DNA from: Apostichopus japonicus
Lineage: Eukaryota > Echinodermata > Holothuroidea > Aspidochirotida > Stichopodidae
Length of the DNA stretch: 64,000 nt
Assembly (NCBI RefSeq): GCF_037975245.1
Contig: NC_092573.1
Coordinates: forward strand, 5,951,501-6,015,500
Direction: 5' to 3'
Made by a program: the position numbers and the translations under genes. The notes below the pieces were generated by a model that searched no databases, was not told where the DNA came from, and worked only from the letters and a program-made list of their open reading frames with translations. Each line of letters begins with the position of its first letter. Within the stretch, counting starts at the first letter, position 1. This document shows positions 24,901 to 63,809 of the stretch, piece after piece.

Positions 24901-27900
24901 CCCCCCAGATGGCAGGAAACAGCCCTTCCCGAATGTTCATTCTGGTTCCCTGGCCTCTTGCTAACTTGAGAAACCTCATTCAATATCACTTTTAAACCCA
25001 AAAAACAAACAAGTTAAAATAGTACGTAATTCAATAATACATAATGTATTAAAATTAGCAAGGTACACAAGGGCGGCGGAAGCACTTTTAATCTGGGGGG
25101 GGGGGGGCACCGACGTCAAAGGGCACTTTGCAGAAATTCGATTGGACTGATGCAGCCTGATATTTAGTACCCTTTATAAATCTTATTGTATTATCTTATT
25201 TGCGTATACACATCACTCCATCAACGCCCCCCCCCCCCCCCCGTCTTAGTAGTCTTCACTCTTACTTTTCAACTTCTGATACTAGTAGCTACAAAGATAG
25301 GCCAGAAATGTCTTTGATACAACCATAGCCAGTAATTGTCTTTGATAAAACTGTAGCTAGTAAATGTTTATCGAAAAGGCTGTTTTGGAACTTGGAACGC
25401 CGATCGTGACAACAACAGGCAACAAAGTGCTGCAGCTCTATACATATAAAGTCTGTTAATCAACGATAGGCTTATTTGACTGTGGAATGTTCTCAACTGA
25501 AATTTTATCTGCGTAAAAGGGTTCTTAAGTAGATGTTAAAAAACTGACAAGATCGTATCCTAGTCTTTTTCGGCGGGTAGAGTATTGAATGACAGCCTAG
25601 ATGACAGAAGAATAGGTCACCTAATTTAGCCATAATCTTGCTATGTTCATTTCAATAGTTTTTCCTGTCTAGACTCTTAAACTCGTCCAGCAAGCTTATG
25701 GATCTGAATTATGGGTGTTTTAATAAAAAAGATAACTTGGCCAAAAAAAGTGTAGGCCCGGGCCTACAGTGCTACATACTGGCTACGCCCCTGATAGTTC
25801 TAAATTAGGATTAGATCTCTTATTGAAATATCGCTGACCTAATAAGGTGATCAAGAGTACAAGTTTTATGTAGAAAAAGGGCACATTTTTAACCTGAGGA
25901 AAAGTGGGGGGGGCACTTGCCCCCTGTGCCCTTACTTACTTTTCAACTTCTGATACTTGTAGATGCAAAGATAGTAAGATAGTCCAGAAATGTCTTTGAT
26001 ACAACTGCAGCTAGTAAATGTTTAAGTTAGCCTAATAAGAGAAGGCGAGAGCTACTGTATCCGACGATTGCCATCTGATGCAAATTTCTCAAGTGTTTTC
26101 TCAACTGAAATATTATCTGTGTAAACGGGTTTTAAACTACATGTTAAAAAACTGACAAGATCGGATCCTATAGTCTTTTTCGGCGGGTAGAGTGTTGAAT
26201 GACACTATCGTGCTACATACTGGCTACGCCCTGATCATATGATATCATTATCAGCAGATTTTGTTTGCTGTTTAAATTCTTTTACATGTTCTTTTACATA
26301 ATATATCAGAAAGACAAACACAGTGCTCTTTTACAAGTTTTCCAGTAGGATGATTCTTGTTTATTGTCCAATGTCTGGACTTTAATACATTTGACGAACT
26401 TAACTGATGGACAATATAAACTTTCATATTTTGTAATACAGCCAGAAATGCAGTGGCCTAAAAACAAATATCGTTATCGCAGTGTATTAGCAGTGTAATA
26501 ATTATTTATAGGAAGTGCGTATCACGTACGATTGCTAGCTTAGCTTTATAACATGCTGTTCGTGCAACAACTTAGGACGACTCATTGAACGAACGTTTTC
26601 GACGTTGTTGTGCATACAGTTCGTGACATTCCATAGAGTGCGGTTAGGTAGGCAATATGTATTTTATTACGCAGTGGCCAATTATAGGCTTGTAATTGGC
26701 TATAAGCTAAATTTAGCTAATTGCATCTGCCAAACTAAGTAAGTAGTTGAATCAGTAGGCGTGAATGTTACTACGATTACAATCGAGTTAACGGAGCTGA
26801 CGAGTATTCAAGATCAAAAGAGCACTGACAAAATACCATGCTAAAAAAATGACAGTTTAAAAAAAAAATAGACACTGAAAGGGGGGGAGCGGTCGCTCCC
26901 CCTGCTCCACCCCTGGCTACGTCCCTGCTAAGGGCTGGATAGCTCAGTGGGTAGATTGCTCAGCTTGTAGCCTAAAAGTCAGTGGTTTGAATCCTGTTCT
27001 AGCCATAAATTTCTTTACTGCTTTTCCATCAAAAGATGAAATGGGTGGTTTGTGTTTTTAAGGTCCTGTGTCATAGCTCCCAACTCTTGAGAAGGCAAAT
27101 GCTGGTCCATGCCACAAATCACCGTCCTGGGGGAGGGGTATAAGGGGAGGGGGTGTCCTGGTGATGCCTACATGTAAAATGGTGGCACTTAGAAAAGCTT
27201 TTATCACCCAAAATTTTCTGAGAAATATGCATTTTTTTGTGTGTAACATCAATAAATTGAATAGTACTGTAGGTGATAATTCATTCTTTCCCGTGGCATG
27301 AAAATGTTCGCTGCTCGCCCCAATGAAAAGAAATATAGGCTAATTTGAGGTTCAAATGATGCTGTAAAGGAGGTTTTATACTCTATTATGCTAAATGCTA
27401 AAGAAATGATGGTTGCCAAGTCAAAATTTGATGCAATTTTTTTTATGTATACTTGACAATTACAATGCGGGTTTTTCGGACGCTTGCGCGGGTCAGCGAG
27501 TTTGGGTGTTAGAATGCGGGTCCAACCCGCGAATTGCGGTCAGTTGGGAGCTCTGCTGTGTTGCCTTAGAGTTAGAGGCCTACAGTAGATCCAACTACAG
27601 TATATACAGTAGCTAGGCTAACAACAATGACTTTAAGGCCGTGGCTATTCTTACGACTAGTCGTAACAATTATTTATAAACTATTCTTACGACAAAGGCG
27701 AATTCAAGCGCAGTAAAGTAAATAAAGCAACTGCGCATGTAGTAGGGGTAACCCTAACCCTAAACATAACCCTAAACCTAACTCTAACCGGAAATTATTG
27801 TTACTCCTCGTCGTAAAAATAGTACTACTGGTCATAAAATAGCAACTGCGCATGCGTAGTTGGAAATTATTCTTACGACTAGTCGTAAGAATAGCCACTT

Positions 27901-28319
27901 TGTGACTTTAAATTTACATACTATTTTTGGGTGGGGGCGGGGGATAGAGCACTGGGGTGCTAGAGGCGAACTACGTATTGTTCGGTCACACTGAGAAACA
28001 CGTTTTAATTTATGGTATCTATCATGATACTTTGAAGTTTGATAGTTACACAGTAAAGTTAGGCTACAGTAACTGCACTGCATGCATGTGCCTTTTGCAA
28101 CTTTCGCAAAACCCATACCAAGATACAGATAATGTAGCCGAAGTACGCAAAGGTAAGCGGTACGGAATCTAACACAAACATTAAACAGAACAAAACCTTT
28201 CTCTTAGCTGGGTTGAAAATGATTTTATCTGGAACAGGTGCATTCTTAAGCTTCACTGCCAAAGAGTTTAATCTGAAAGACAACGATTTCGTGATGCTTC
28301 GAGCATGCCTGGCGGTCAT
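15927..28319 (-). CDS. Mitochondrial large ribosomal subunit protein bL28m (whole gene span)
   Basis: Structural protein of the mitochondrial 39S ribosomal subunit, translated in the cytosol and imported. Eight minus-strand exons join to 918 nt, 305 residues, with every junction in phase: 28197-28319, 23560-23662, 22946-23105, 22221-22362, 21462-21608, 19894-20026, 18763-18805, 15927-15993. Residues 1-41 are rich in R, K and S with no acid before D31, as in a mitochondrial targeting sequence. Family landmarks follow human MRPL28 in order: ASRLPEAYFK near residue 48, PIPIEYPEESQFGLWGGEG near 94-112, LYSEILDRKF near 143, MDFIDDAYRFDFYILK to 176, and EEAEWVGLTPGEA from 227. The C-terminus is longer than in the human protein (256 residues). 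An in-frame stop at 28350-28352 precedes the start. It is head to head with the OB-fold gene. Confidence 0.93.
15994..18762 (-). other. MRPL28 intron 7
   Basis: A 2.8-kb intron. It contains GA and CT microsatellites near 16206-16236 and 16378-16400, and one copy of a dispersed repeat at about 17505-17712. No other coding segment is seen. Confidence 0.6.
17505..17712 (+). repeat. Dispersed repeat, copy 1
   Basis: Shares about 200 bp with 39225-39450, including ATTTGAATAGATAAGCTAGT and TAGAAAAGGA. This copy lacks about 25 bp that the other has in its centre. Both are full of small differences, so the family is old. No terminal repeats or coding content were found. Confidence 0.75.
18763..18805 (-). 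CDS. MRPL28 exon 7, 43-nt micro-exon (residues 270-284)
   Basis: Bounded by an acceptor TATTTTGAACAG and a strong donor GTAAGT. With two bases finishing codon 270 and two beginning codon 284 it reads EESEGVYQMAKEDPE. Both joins (exon 6 to 7 and 7 to 8) keep frame. Confidence 0.72.
18806..19893 (-). other. MRPL28 intron 6
   Basis: No recognised element. It holds a poly-A rich stretch near 18945 and a poly-C run near 19767. Confidence 0.6.
19894..20026 (-). CDS. MRPL28 exon 6 (residues 226-269 plus 1 nt)
   Basis: Starts at YEEAEWVGLTPGEAVQKQRA, the most recognisable segment of the family, and runs to LLTKLR. Donor GTAACT; acceptor CTCTAAG; phase 0 in, phase 1 out. Confidence 0.92.
20027..21461 (-). 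other. MRPL28 intron 5
   Basis: A 1.4-kb AT-rich intron. No element or coding segment recognised. Confidence 0.7.
21462..21608 (-). CDS. MRPL28 exon 5 (residues 177-225)
   Basis: Encodes 49 whole codons from TPSEELNSLAG to KKYRQFILP. The vertebrate protein has the same lysine-rich KYKEF-like end at this position. Donor GTAATG. Confidence 0.92.
21609..22220 (-). other. MRPL28 intron 4
   Basis: A 0.6-kb intron with nothing notable. Confidence 0.75.
22221..22362 (-). CDS. MRPL28 exon 4 (residues 129-176)
   Basis: One base finishes a Gly codon, then 47 codons from VPKEWKPC through LYSEILDRKFELDVTVRV to DFYILK. Donor GTGAGA, acceptor TTCTCCAG. Confidence 0.93.
22363..22945 (-). other. MRPL28 intron 3
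   Basis: A 0.6-kb intron with no recognised content. Confidence 0.75.
22946..23105 (-). CDS. MRPL28 exon 3 (residues 76-129)
   Basis: Encodes DYVRDPVSGEKVKLERRPIP and the conserved LWGGEG core, then a basic stretch KKIAKRNKR. Donor GTATGT; phase 1 in, phase 2 out. Confidence 0.93.
23106..23559 (-). other. MRPL28 intron 2
   Basis: A 0.45-kb intron containing a 15-nt poly-C run near 23223. Nothing else noted. Confidence 0.7.
23560..23662 (-). CDS. MRPL28 exon 2 (residues 42-75 plus 1 nt)
   Basis: Reads GFYEEGVASRLPEAYFKHNR and on to HWMDPG. The acceptor is a CTTTTCTCTCTT tract then AAAAAG, and the donor is GTAAGT. Confidence 0.87.
24759..26927. mobile_element. Non-autonomous hAT-like element, family A, long copy
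   Basis: Perfect 8-bp target-site duplication CTAAGGGC at 24751-24758 and 26928-26935. TIRs CAGCGACGTAGCCAGG and, inverted, CAGGGACGTAGCCAGG differ at one position. The interior shows a diverged direct duplication: about 25255-25600 recurs at about 25930-26210, including CTGACAAGATCG and TTTTTCGGCGGGTAGAGT. It contains poly-G/C runs near 25097 and 25227, and no transposase. The right third is shared with the element at 35021-35784. Confidence 0.88.
26933..27004 (+). repeat. tRNA-derived SINE head
   Basis: GGCTGGA and TCTAGCC can pair as a 7-bp acceptor stem. Pol III box A (TAGCTCAGTGGGTAGA) and box B (GGTTTGAATCC) are both present, but the anticodon stem does not pair, so this is not a working tRNA. 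The 5' end overlaps the duplication of the neighbouring hAT copy, so that element probably inserted into the SINE's first bases. Confidence 0.65.
27072..27555. mobile_element. Non-autonomous TIR element with 6-bp duplication
   Basis: Termini CATAGCTCCCAACT and, inverted, CAGAGCTCCCAACT match at 13 of 14 positions. They are flanked directly by CTGTGT on both sides (27066-27071, 27556-27561). The interior is 484 bp without coding content. The duplication is shorter than the hAT norm. Confidence 0.65.
27637..27902. mobile_element. Palindromic-end MITE with telomere-like core
   Basis: Perfect 26-bp inverted repeats begin GTGGCTATTCTTACGACTAG at 27641 and end at 27898. Each arm contains its own inner palindrome TTACGACTAGTCGTAA. 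A 9-bp duplication TGACTTTAA (27628-27636 and 27903-27911) brackets the element, with 4 unmatched bases at each end. Length about 266 bp; no coding capacity. Confidence 0.82.
27748..27789. repeat. Telomere-like CCCTAA repeats inside the MITE
   Basis: Irregular units of the form TAACCCTAACCCTAA with variants ACCTAAC and ACTCTAACC. They resemble the TTAGGG telomere unit but are few, imperfect and enclosed in a transposon, so this is not a chromosome end. Confidence 0.7.
28197..28319 (-). CDS. MRPL28 exon 1 (residues 1-41)
   Basis: Starts at ATG with A at -3. Encodes a basic, acid-poor N-terminus (TARHARSITKSLSFR) suited to mitochondrial import. The proposed donor GTTTTG at 28196 is weak. An alternative in-phase GTGAAG after residue 21 would shorten the leader by 20 residues. 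The 5' border and start are firmer than the 3' border. Confidence 0.7.
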
Positions 28320-28515
28320 CTTGGACGGTGACTGACTCGTAGTCGTACTTTAACGTATAGATTTGTCTGACAGGCCGTATGTACTGTGCAGTGTTGTGCA
28401 ATGAATGATGACACATGCATTCAGTCGGAAGGTCTACCATCTCTACTGACAATGTCCTCTGCAACCGTTAGTTTCAGATCGTCCGGCCTGCTTTTGAACC
28501 CAAAATAAGCCCAAA
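28320..28515. promoter_or_regulatory. Shared bidirectional promoter, MRPL28 / OB-fold gene
   Basis: Only 196 bp separate the divergent start codons. In-frame stops upstream of each start (28350-28352 for MRPL28, 28495-28497 for the plus-strand gene) show that both frames open here. No TATA box is obvious. Head-to-head spacing of this size is typical of housekeeping gene pairs sharing one promoter. No specific factor site is claimed. Confidence 0.6.
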
Positions 28516-58071
<29,556 letters not shown>

Positions 58072-58297
58072 ATATAGCTCGGGTCCTCCATGGGGAAGGA
58101 TTGCTAAAGCAACTAACCCTTGAAGGAGTGCAGTTGGTCAAAGCCTGAAGCTTTATGCCTGATATATAGGAGAGAAGATGAACATTTCTTGTTCTCGCAG
58201 GTAAGATGCATTGCAAAGACGTTTGTAACATTCATTCACAGAATTTGTCTTTTTTGACATGTTTTAATGCACTAATTTTAATCACAGTAAGCTTTGA

Positions 58298-58303
58298 AAT
58301 AAA
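58298..58303 (+). terminator. Candidate poly(A) signal of the OB-fold gene
   Basis: AATAAA 227 nt downstream of the stop codon, in a plain AT-rich context. Confidence 0.5.
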
Positions 58304-58735
58304 TCATGAACTGCTTGGACATTTGTAGATCAAGTGCTATTTTAATTTGGTTAATGTCTCATTATTTATTTATGTCCAATTGGACAGATCTTTTCAAGAT
58401 TTTCAAGATCTTTCCTCCAATATGAAGTTGAAATATTTTGTTCCCCATATGAATGTCTCTTTCAGTCTCTTTGACTCTATACATTAAGCCTGATAAAAAA
58501 GCTTTTTTTTCATCTTCTGGTCAACTTTCTGCTGGAATCTATTCCAAAATACCAATGTGTAGAATTTTGCACAGAAGCTTTGGTCCTGCTAGCATTGTCT
58601 ATCCAGCTGTTTCTACAAATTAGGAGACAGTATGAAAAATAAACATATGCTGAAGAATACTAAATCAGTGGAATTACGCATGATGAAATGTTCCACCTGT
58701 TTGATAGAAACAATAGTAGAAAAGATAAGGACAAC

Positions 58736-58800
58736 ATATATATATATATATATATAAATATATATATATTTATATATATATACATATATACATATATATA
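58736..58800. repeat. (TA)n microsatellite, interrupted
   Basis: TA repeats with a few extra A, T or C bases. No coding content. Confidence 0.9.
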
Positions 58801-58859
58801 TGCCTATAGTGAAATTACAACCTTCCTTACCGGTTTCGAACCTCTGGACATACAATCAG

Positions 58860-58927
58860 TGTCCATAGCCTAGTGGTTAGGGTGTCCGCATATAAAGCGG
58901 GCAGCCCAGGTTCGAAGCCCGGTGGAG
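58860..58927 (+). repeat. tRNA-derived SINE-like sequence
   Basis: Box A-like TAGCCTAGTGGTTAGG and box B AGGTTCGAAGCCC. The CCGC/GCGG anticodon stem closes a loop ATATAAA, while the acceptor stem is only partly paired. It lies between two TA tracts. More likely a SINE head than a functional tRNA. Confidence 0.6.
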
Positions 58928-58931
58928 TTTT

Positions 58932-58934
<3 letters not shown>

Positions 58935-58980
<46 letters not shown>
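58935..58980. repeat. (TA)n microsatellite after SINE
   Basis: A pure TA run directly following the tRNA-like sequence, as often seen in SINE tails. Confidence 0.95.
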
Positions 58981-58984
<4 letters not shown>

Positions 58985-59653
58985 TATAGACATATATTTA
59001 TTTATATATATTTATTTATATATATTATCATAGAGCATACCCCCTAGTATTTGCTTTGTATTGGTCTGTACACACACATTAATTACCATATTAGTTGCAG
59101 CTGTGAATCTGGTTACCAACTTTCCCAAATTGTTGCCAAATCAACTAAAAAACACTCCAAATAATTAAGACAGTTGAAATTACTGTAAAGATCTATCTAT
59201 CAAAATGAGACAATTGCACCAATGCATAAGAATTTGCTATCATGCAAATGAATGGTTAAATTTGAATATAATACACTAGATGTTCCTTTTTTCATCACCT
59301 AGATGCAATTTTTCCTGGGGGTATTAACGATCAAGTGAACATTATTTGGAAGTATTTTCCTCCAAAAGCATTCTTTGTCGACAATTGTTTTCACCAAGGT
59401 AATTACAGTAGTCACTGTGCTTGATGAACCACCTGTTTAAACCTTACCAACATAAAATAACATCCTGTCATTCAAGGTTATGTAAATCATTTTAAGTATA
59501 AAACGAAAAACAATTTATTTATGAAATCATCCAATTAGTGCACCAATTAATTAAATACTTTATATCCCAAATAACAGAATAATCTACAGACCTTGGATTC
59601 CACAACATTAGCCACTTTCTAAAGAATGTCAAAAAATGCAAGTGCTTAAAATA

Positions 59654-59841
59654 AAAAACTATCTACTAGCTAAATTCAAGTTGAACTCTCTTGGGCATAA
59701 GAAACTATCCACTAGCTAAAATCAAGTTGAACTCTCATGGGGATAAGAAACTATCTACTAGCTAAAATCAAGTTGAACTCTCATGGGCATAAGAAACTAT
59801 CTACTACTGTAGCTAAAATCAAGTTGAACACTCATGGGCAT
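59654..59841 (+). repeat. 46-bp tandem repeat, four copies
   Basis: The unit contains AAACTATCTACTAGCTAAAA and TCAAGTTGAACTCTCATGG. The last copy has a 5-bp insertion. Confidence 0.93.
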
Positions 59842-60987
59842 CTATCGCGAATTACAAAACACATCAGTTTACTGGTTACTACTGTAACTGGGACCGGAGC
59901 AGTTTAATATTAATATTTGCTGATAATAAGCAGTCAATACAGAGCTTGTGTCATGTCGAAATAATTTGACTGTTGAGTGTTAATATGACATATCATGTAT
60001 ATATGTTGTTAGTATCTTAATATCTACTGGCAGAAAAGAATTCCAAGACCAGGTGCTCTTATTTTCTTCTAGCAAACACTTAACTCCACTGCGGGTTAGT
60101 AATTAAATAGACTCCATATCGAGCCCTGATCATCGGTATGCATAGTGACATGAACGAGAGTAGTCAGTATGCTCACATCTTTTACATACGCTCTGTACTT
60201 ATACAACATTTCCTTATCTCAGCTTTAGTAACCCTTTATATTGTCATCATGTACCGTACTACCAGCCTATAACGAGTAGTGGTTGTAATAATTACAATGC
60301 TCCAGACCATTTTGGGTTTTGTCGCATAAGATTTCCCTTTCTAAAACAAACAAGGATATTTGTCATAGCAGCTGTTAGAGTCTGTCAATATATTTCCTCA
60401 AGTTCAGCTTAGTATGATAAACTGGATTGTTGACAATTTATGAAAGCTGTATACCCTGTACCAGGAAGTTCCAAAGGTCACCTTTTATACGTTGACTTTA
60501 TAATTAATGAACCCACAGAAAAATCGCTTGAATTGAACATTTCTTTGCCATGTACTTGTTTGCATATTAGTTGATGGTGTTTTTTCGGTTAAGTCTATTT
60601 TAACAGTGAAATAATGGCTGCTGCAATTTATAGTGGTGGCAGTGAATTTTAAGTGGTGGCAGTGAACCAAAGCATTCAGCTGTCCCAACTGTGGTATGGA
60701 TTTGCCTGAGAACCACGCACCAAATGTTTAGAATATACCCCACAGCTTGGACAGTGCACTGGGGGCAAGTGAACAGGGCTCTCGATGCACAAACTGTGAA
60801 TGTAACACCGTTTATATTTTAAAGAGCATTGATGTGCAATCAACAGTTGAAAATGATCAAAGCTGTCTGTGGGGAGAATGAACATTTCTGACGTTTGTTG
60901 CCCGCATTAAATTGAATATTTAACTCTCCTTTTCTCCCTATTTTAGAAAATAATGGCAGCTTCAACAGAACATCAGTGTTGACCTGC

Positions 60988-61150
60988 CAACAACCATGTT
61001 AGAGAGAAACAGGGAGAGTGATACGGATATGATGTCAAGTGGCATAAAAGTCACCATGCCTGACTGACAACAACCATGTTGGGGAGAAACAGGATAAGTG
61101 ATAAGGATATGATGTCAAGTGGCATTCAAGTCACCCTGCCTGCCTGTTAC
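60988..61150 (+). repeat. 90-bp tandem duplication
   Basis: Two copies about 90 bp apart sharing CAACAACCATGTT, GAGAAACAGG and GGATATGATGTCAAGTGGCA. Confidence 0.88.
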
Positions 61151-61991
61151 CTGGTTGCCTGTGTTTTTTCACTGCCCACATGTGTGTTTTTTGGGGGGGG
61201 GTTTTGTTTTGTCCTGTGCGTGTGTGTGAATGTTTGGTGTGTTTTCGTGTGAAAAGGTTGATGAGAAAGGGGAACCAAAGATGACAAAGTTATATAATAA
61301 TAACAGAGAGTGATTGGCGACTCACCTCACACATGCTATGAAAGTGCACCTTACAGAACTGAACACTCTTAAATTCCCGATATATAGGCCACAGGTTGGG
61401 TTTATACTGGAGTTCACACCTTCAGCTGTATAGCTGGATGCTCATCACTATTGTGTACACAAACTTTAAGGCCAGGCAAGACCACTGTTTATTAAGCTTG
61501 AACGACTTCAGAGTTGGCTTCTTTGCAGAGTGCTTAAATATGATGTTACTGTTCCAAAGAAAGATAATCTTCTAAGACAGATAAGACTCATAGCCAGGAA
61601 ATCAGAGACAGTGGTTTGTTTATCAGTGGATGCAAGGCTGCATAATTTCATGTCATAGTGATTTGAGCAGTGGTCCCAAACGTCGTTTATGGAACTGCTA
61701 CCCAAAGAACCCTCTCATCCCTGGCGCATTAACCACCCCATTGCATATGTAAAGCGGTGATTAAACATGGTTGGCAAATGTTGGGGTTTCCCTTCTCTGT
61801 AAAGCAGTGTATGAGCTGTTACTTAATTAGGTAGTCATACACCAAAATACATCAATACATGAAGGATATTTTTTGAAAATTTTTTAAGAAATGATAATGT
61901 ATCACTAACAGAATGTTATAAATGTTAGTCGAACCAAATACACTGGAAAGTCAAATAATGTTCGCTCATGTAGTGTTAGCTCATTGGCTAT

Positions 61992-62056
61992 GGAGTGTTA
62001 GCTCAGTGGTTAACGCCTGTGCCTTCAATCATAAGGTCCCCTGTTCGAGTCACTCC
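61992..62056 (+). repeat. tRNA-derived SINE head
   Basis: GGAGTG pairs with CACTCC. Box A TTAGCTCAGTGGTTAAC and box B CTGTTCGAGTCAC are present, and CCTT/AAGG could form a short anticodon stem. Shortened arms argue against an intact tRNA. Confidence 0.6.
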
Positions 62057-62075
62057 CAGATTAATGTATGTCGTC

Positions 62076-62140
62076 CAGGTGCGTAGCGAGGAATTTGCCA
62101 AGGGCGGGGCTACGTGCCATATGTCGTCAAGTTACAGAGT
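62076..62140 (+). mobile_element. Fragment of a family A-type element end
   Basis: CAGGTGCGTAGCGAGGAATT closely follows the left terminus of the 24759 and 35021 elements. No matching right end was found nearby, so it is an orphan end. Confidence 0.5.
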
Positions 62141-62267
62141 TGTTGACAATTGACAATTCATAATCATGGACGTTAAATATGAATGTAAGAGACTGACTTC
62201 GGTCAGCATGCGGCTTTGATAAGCCAATGAGGTTTCTTTTCGAGTTCCAGCTTGCAGGAGGATCTAA

Positions 62268-62292
62268 AATACATACATACATACATACATAC
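62268..62292. repeat. (ACAT)n microsatellite
   Basis: Six units of a 4-bp repeat. Confidence 0.9.
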
Positions 62293-63434
62293 AGGTTCAA
62301 AGTAGAGACAACTTATTGCCAAGAACCCTTTAAACCAATTCCTGACTACCGAGACCTTCAAATGTTGCTGACATTCTTTAACGTAAGGTGACCATATATT
62401 TTTTTTCCCCAGAAATACTGGGGACATGATCGCGATGGTGATCCACATACATGTTAACATCAATGTTTAGTAAACTACTGTACACTTATACACGTTTCTT
62501 TAGGCAACTGGGTGGAATTTTGAAATCATCTCAGTGTTTGATGCTGTGTTGCGAGAATGTTGGACAAATGCCAACAAGGCAGTAACACTTGATTGTGTAT
62601 TGATTTCCAACAATCCTTTGTATCAATATCCTGGCAGTACACAAACACCATTTAGACAACCATCTGCAATATACAACAGCAATATTTCCCTCATACAGAA
62701 CTGTAACTTATTTAATATAAAGTAGTCACGAATCTCCGTCATGTAAAATTTGCTTTTTGTTGTCGTTATTATGAATCATCAAACTGTAGGAATAATTCTG
62801 TATAACCTATTCTACTATTCAAATTGACATAAAGCTGCCTGGGTAAGAGAAACACAAACATTTGTAAATATTTACAAATCCATCGATTTGGTATCGCACA
62901 GAATATAGTCCCATATATGGGTATAGCTGCAAAGCTTGTTTGTCGCAGGGTTGAAAAGTTTTATATTCAACACATATTTCTAAAATATACCGCAGCAAAC
63001 TCTGTGAGGTTTAATTGTCATCAGTTTTGCCCTCACATGTGCTAGAACGTTAGATAATGGTCATTCAAACTCGGGCGCCCCCAATTGCCGGCCTATTTTG
63101 GTGACCTCTTTTGTCTCGATTATTTTTGAAGAGTCAGAGAGGTTAGGTTTAATTAAGGCTTCTTCTATTGACATGAATTTTCATGGCACCATATACGCTC
63201 TCCCCTCTGTTACAGAATTGTAGTGAAATCTATAAAACGCTAAAAACGCTTTCATATACGCATCCTATACACGGCAGAAATCCACACGGCCGTGTGCAAA
63301 ACAACTCGTTTACTCTGACTTGCCAAGAACAAGAAGTAACTTTTATTTATTTATCAAAAGAAGAGGGGTGAACCACATAACTATAATCAGTTTGCTGTTG
63401 GCATAAATGTACTATAGTGCAGTATAAAGACAGA

Positions 63435-63490
63435 CGCGTAGCCAGAGAAGTTTATGTTAGGGGAGAGGGAGGGGGGGCACTTAATTTGTC
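63435..63490 (+). mobile_element. Possible orphan TIR-element end
   Basis: CAGACGCGTAGCCAGAGAAG followed by a G-rich stretch has the layout of the hAT-like ends elsewhere in the window. No partner end or duplication was found. Confidence 0.35.
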
Positions 63491-63809
63491 TGTTGGCCGT
63501 CCCCTTTGAGAAATCTCTGTCAAACTGGCTTAGATTTCTTGAATTTGGTGGACTGAAGTAACATTTTGTCTCTCGCTCAATTCTACAATGAAATGCTCCA
63601 TTGGGTAGACAAACTAATTGAGTCTGTGTGTGACAGTATAAATAATGTTATTTCCGGGTGCAAAATTCCTATTTCTTCATGATGTTATTGCCGGAGGTTG
63701 CAGCTGCACCCACCCATAAACATATTGTTTTCTCTGTTGTATTACCACCTATACACTGAGTACAGAGTTAGTTAAGTTGTAAAGGAATAAATTATTCGCG
63801 ACCTGTATT

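Larger units (their letters stand above)
23663..28196 (-). other. MRPL28 intron 1
   Basis: A 4.5-kb intron, largely built of mobile elements: a 2.2-kb hAT-like copy, a tRNA-headed SINE, a 484-bp TIR element and a 266-bp palindromic TIR element. No coding exon was recognised. Confidence 0.7.

Noticed and set aside
26933-27004. Functional tRNA gene (Thr-like)
   Set aside because: The anticodon stem does not pair and box B is altered.
27748-27789. Telomere or chromosome end
   Set aside because: Few imperfect CCCTAA units enclosed by perfect TIRs of a small element.
62534-62725. 63-codon open frame as an exon
   Set aside because: No convincing splice context or recognised family.
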